NCBI GenBank assembly: GCA_009724975.1 | Contig: SRXB01000148.1 | Location: forward strand, 1-5,618 | Source of the DNA: a bacterium | GTDB lineage: Bacteria; Desulfobacterota; Deferrisomatia; Deferrisomatales; BM512 | Direction: 5' to 3' | DNA: 5,618 bases | In this document: one piece after another, positions 4,695-5,618 of the stretch | How the letters are laid out: each line of letters starts with the position of its first letter | How positions within the stretch are numbered: position 1 is the first letter of the stretch | Notes under the pieces: model-generated | Told to the model about the DNA's origin: nothing | What the model saw: only the letters and a program-made list of their open reading frames with translations | Databases searched by the model: none | Made by a program: the position numbers and the translations under genes

Positions 4695-5618
4695 TTGCGA
4701 AAAATCGGCCTCACGACCACCGTGCCCGTGGAGATAATCTTCGCCGCGGGCGCGGTTCCGGTAGATCTGAACAACATCTTCATCACCTCCAAAGAGCGCC
4801 GCGACTGGCTTGAAAAAGCCGAGGCCGCCGGTTTTCCCGGAACCTGCTGCAGCTGGATAAAGGGCCTTTACCAGGCGGCCAGGGAATGCGGAGCCGAAGG
4901 CGTAGTGGGCGTGATGGCCGGTGATTGCTCCAACACACACGCGCTCGTCGAGATATGGCAATTCGAGGGGCTAAAGACCTACCCCTTCGCCTTCCCCTAC
5001 GACCGCTCCAAAGAGGCCCTAAGGGGCGAAATGGAGCGCCTATGCGCGAAACTGGGGGCGGATTTTCGCGAGGCCGAGGAGTGGAAGAAGCGGCTGGACC
5101 CCCTGCGCCGCCTGGCCGCCGAGGTGGACCGCCTTACGTGGGAGGAAAACCGCGTAACAGGCTTTGAAAACCACCTTCACCTCGTCAACGCCAGCGATTT
5201 TCTCTCCGACACCGCCCGCTACGAGGCTGAAATAACCGCCTTCATCGAAACCGCCAGAAAGCGTGCGCCGCTGAAGGAATCCATACGCCTGGGCTACATT
5301 GGCGTGCCGCCTATTTTCGACGACCTTTACCAGTCCGCCGAGGCCCTTGGGGCCAGGGTCGTCTTCAACGAGGTGCAAAGGCAGTTTTCCCTCCCCTATT
5401 TCGGTGATTCGCTCATCGACGCCTACTCCAAATACACCTACCCCTACGACGTCTTCGGACGCATCGAAGACATCAAGCGCGAGATAGAGCGCCGCAGAAT
5501 AGACGGCATCATCAATTACGCCCAATCCTTCTGCTTTCGGCAGATGGAGGAGGTCATCTTCAAAAAGAGCCTCGGAGTCCCCGTCCTCACCATCGAGGGC
5601 GACCGGCCAATGGCGCTC
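4695..5618 (+). CDS. 2-hydroxyacyl-CoA dehydratase-family (HgdB-like) iron-sulfur protein, 3' end outside window
   Basis: The open frame encodes 308 residues and is still open at the right edge. It begins RKIGLTTTVPVEIIFAAGAV and continues PVDLNNIFIT, typical of single-protein members of the HgdB/FldB-like family. Known members bind a [4Fe-4S] cluster through three cysteines and, after one-electron activation by an ATP-dependent activase, dehydrate 2-hydroxyacyl-CoA substrates or reduce related compounds in anaerobes. Three conserved-looking cysteines are present: C52 in CCSWIKG, C78 in AGDCSNTHAL and C280 in AQSFCFRQME. The start is taken as TTG at 4695; no other start lies upstream in frame for at least 70 bases, and the family motif begins immediately after it. 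The ribosome site is poor: AGGGA (4678-4682) inside the preceding gene, 12 bases away, suggesting coupling to translation of that gene. The substrate cannot be told; an activase (BcrA/HgdC type) may lie just downstream. Confidence 0.88.
   Translation, partial: MRKIGLTTTVPVEIIFAAGAVPVDLNNIFITSKERRDWLEKAEAAGFPGTCCSWIKGLYQAARECGAEGVVGVMAGDCSNTHALVEIWQFEGLKTYPFAFPYDRSKEALRGEMERLCAKLGADFREAEEWKKRLDPLRRLAAEVDRLTWEENRVTGFENHLHLVNASDFLSDTARYEAEITAFIETARKRAPLKESIRLGYIGVPPIFDDLYQSAEALGARVVFNEVQRQFSLPYFGDSLIDAYSKYTYPYDVFGRIEDIKREIERRRIDGIINYAQSFCFRQMEEVIFKKSLGVPVLTIEGDRPMAL

Noticed and set aside
5040..5525. A 161-residue minus-strand open frame
   Set aside because: It is antisense to the dehydratase-like gene, which has family motifs on both sides of it.

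Overview
The window looks like ordinary chromosome from a Gram-negative, moderately GC-rich bacterium. An outer-membrane beta-barrel C-terminus, a zinc-ribbon threonine synthase, a four-cysteine bL28 and a 2-hydroxyacyl-CoA dehydratase-type iron-sulfur protein would together fit an anaerobic Desulfobacterota/deltaproteobacterial-like lineage. That placement is inference from protein style only. No mobile element, phage gene, CRISPR array, integrase or defence system was recognised.

Left part (1-860). The last 91 residues of a beta-barrel outer-membrane protein end at 277 on the plus strand, followed by one strong and one weaker terminator-like hairpin. A non-coding stretch with several inverted repeats follows. 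Then two minus-strand tRNA genes, read in the order tRNA-Ala(CGC) then tRNA-Thr(CGT), have a promoter-like element in front, a perfect GC-rich hairpin between them and a good intrinsic terminator behind.

Middle (857-2420). Threonine synthase (thrC) is on the minus strand, upstream of and in the same direction as the tRNAs. It starts at a TTG codon behind a good Shine-Dalgarno. It is divergent from the plus-strand genes across a 147-base AT-rich region that carries its likely promoter.

Right part (2420-5618), all plus strand. In order: a UPF0173-type metallo-beta-lactamase-fold hydrolase; an unrecognised 244-residue protein with a charged linker and a C-terminal coiled coil; rpmB (bL28), alone, with its own likely promoter and a strong terminator; then a new unit, probably from an extended -10 promoter, holding a 105-residue three-helix membrane protein and, 5 bases later, the start of a 2-hydroxyacyl-CoA dehydratase-family protein that runs off the right edge.

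The genes do not form one pathway. The pieces most worth following are the unknown membrane protein tied to the dehydratase-like protein, the unknown coiled-coil protein, and the thrC/tRNA-Thr neighbourhood.
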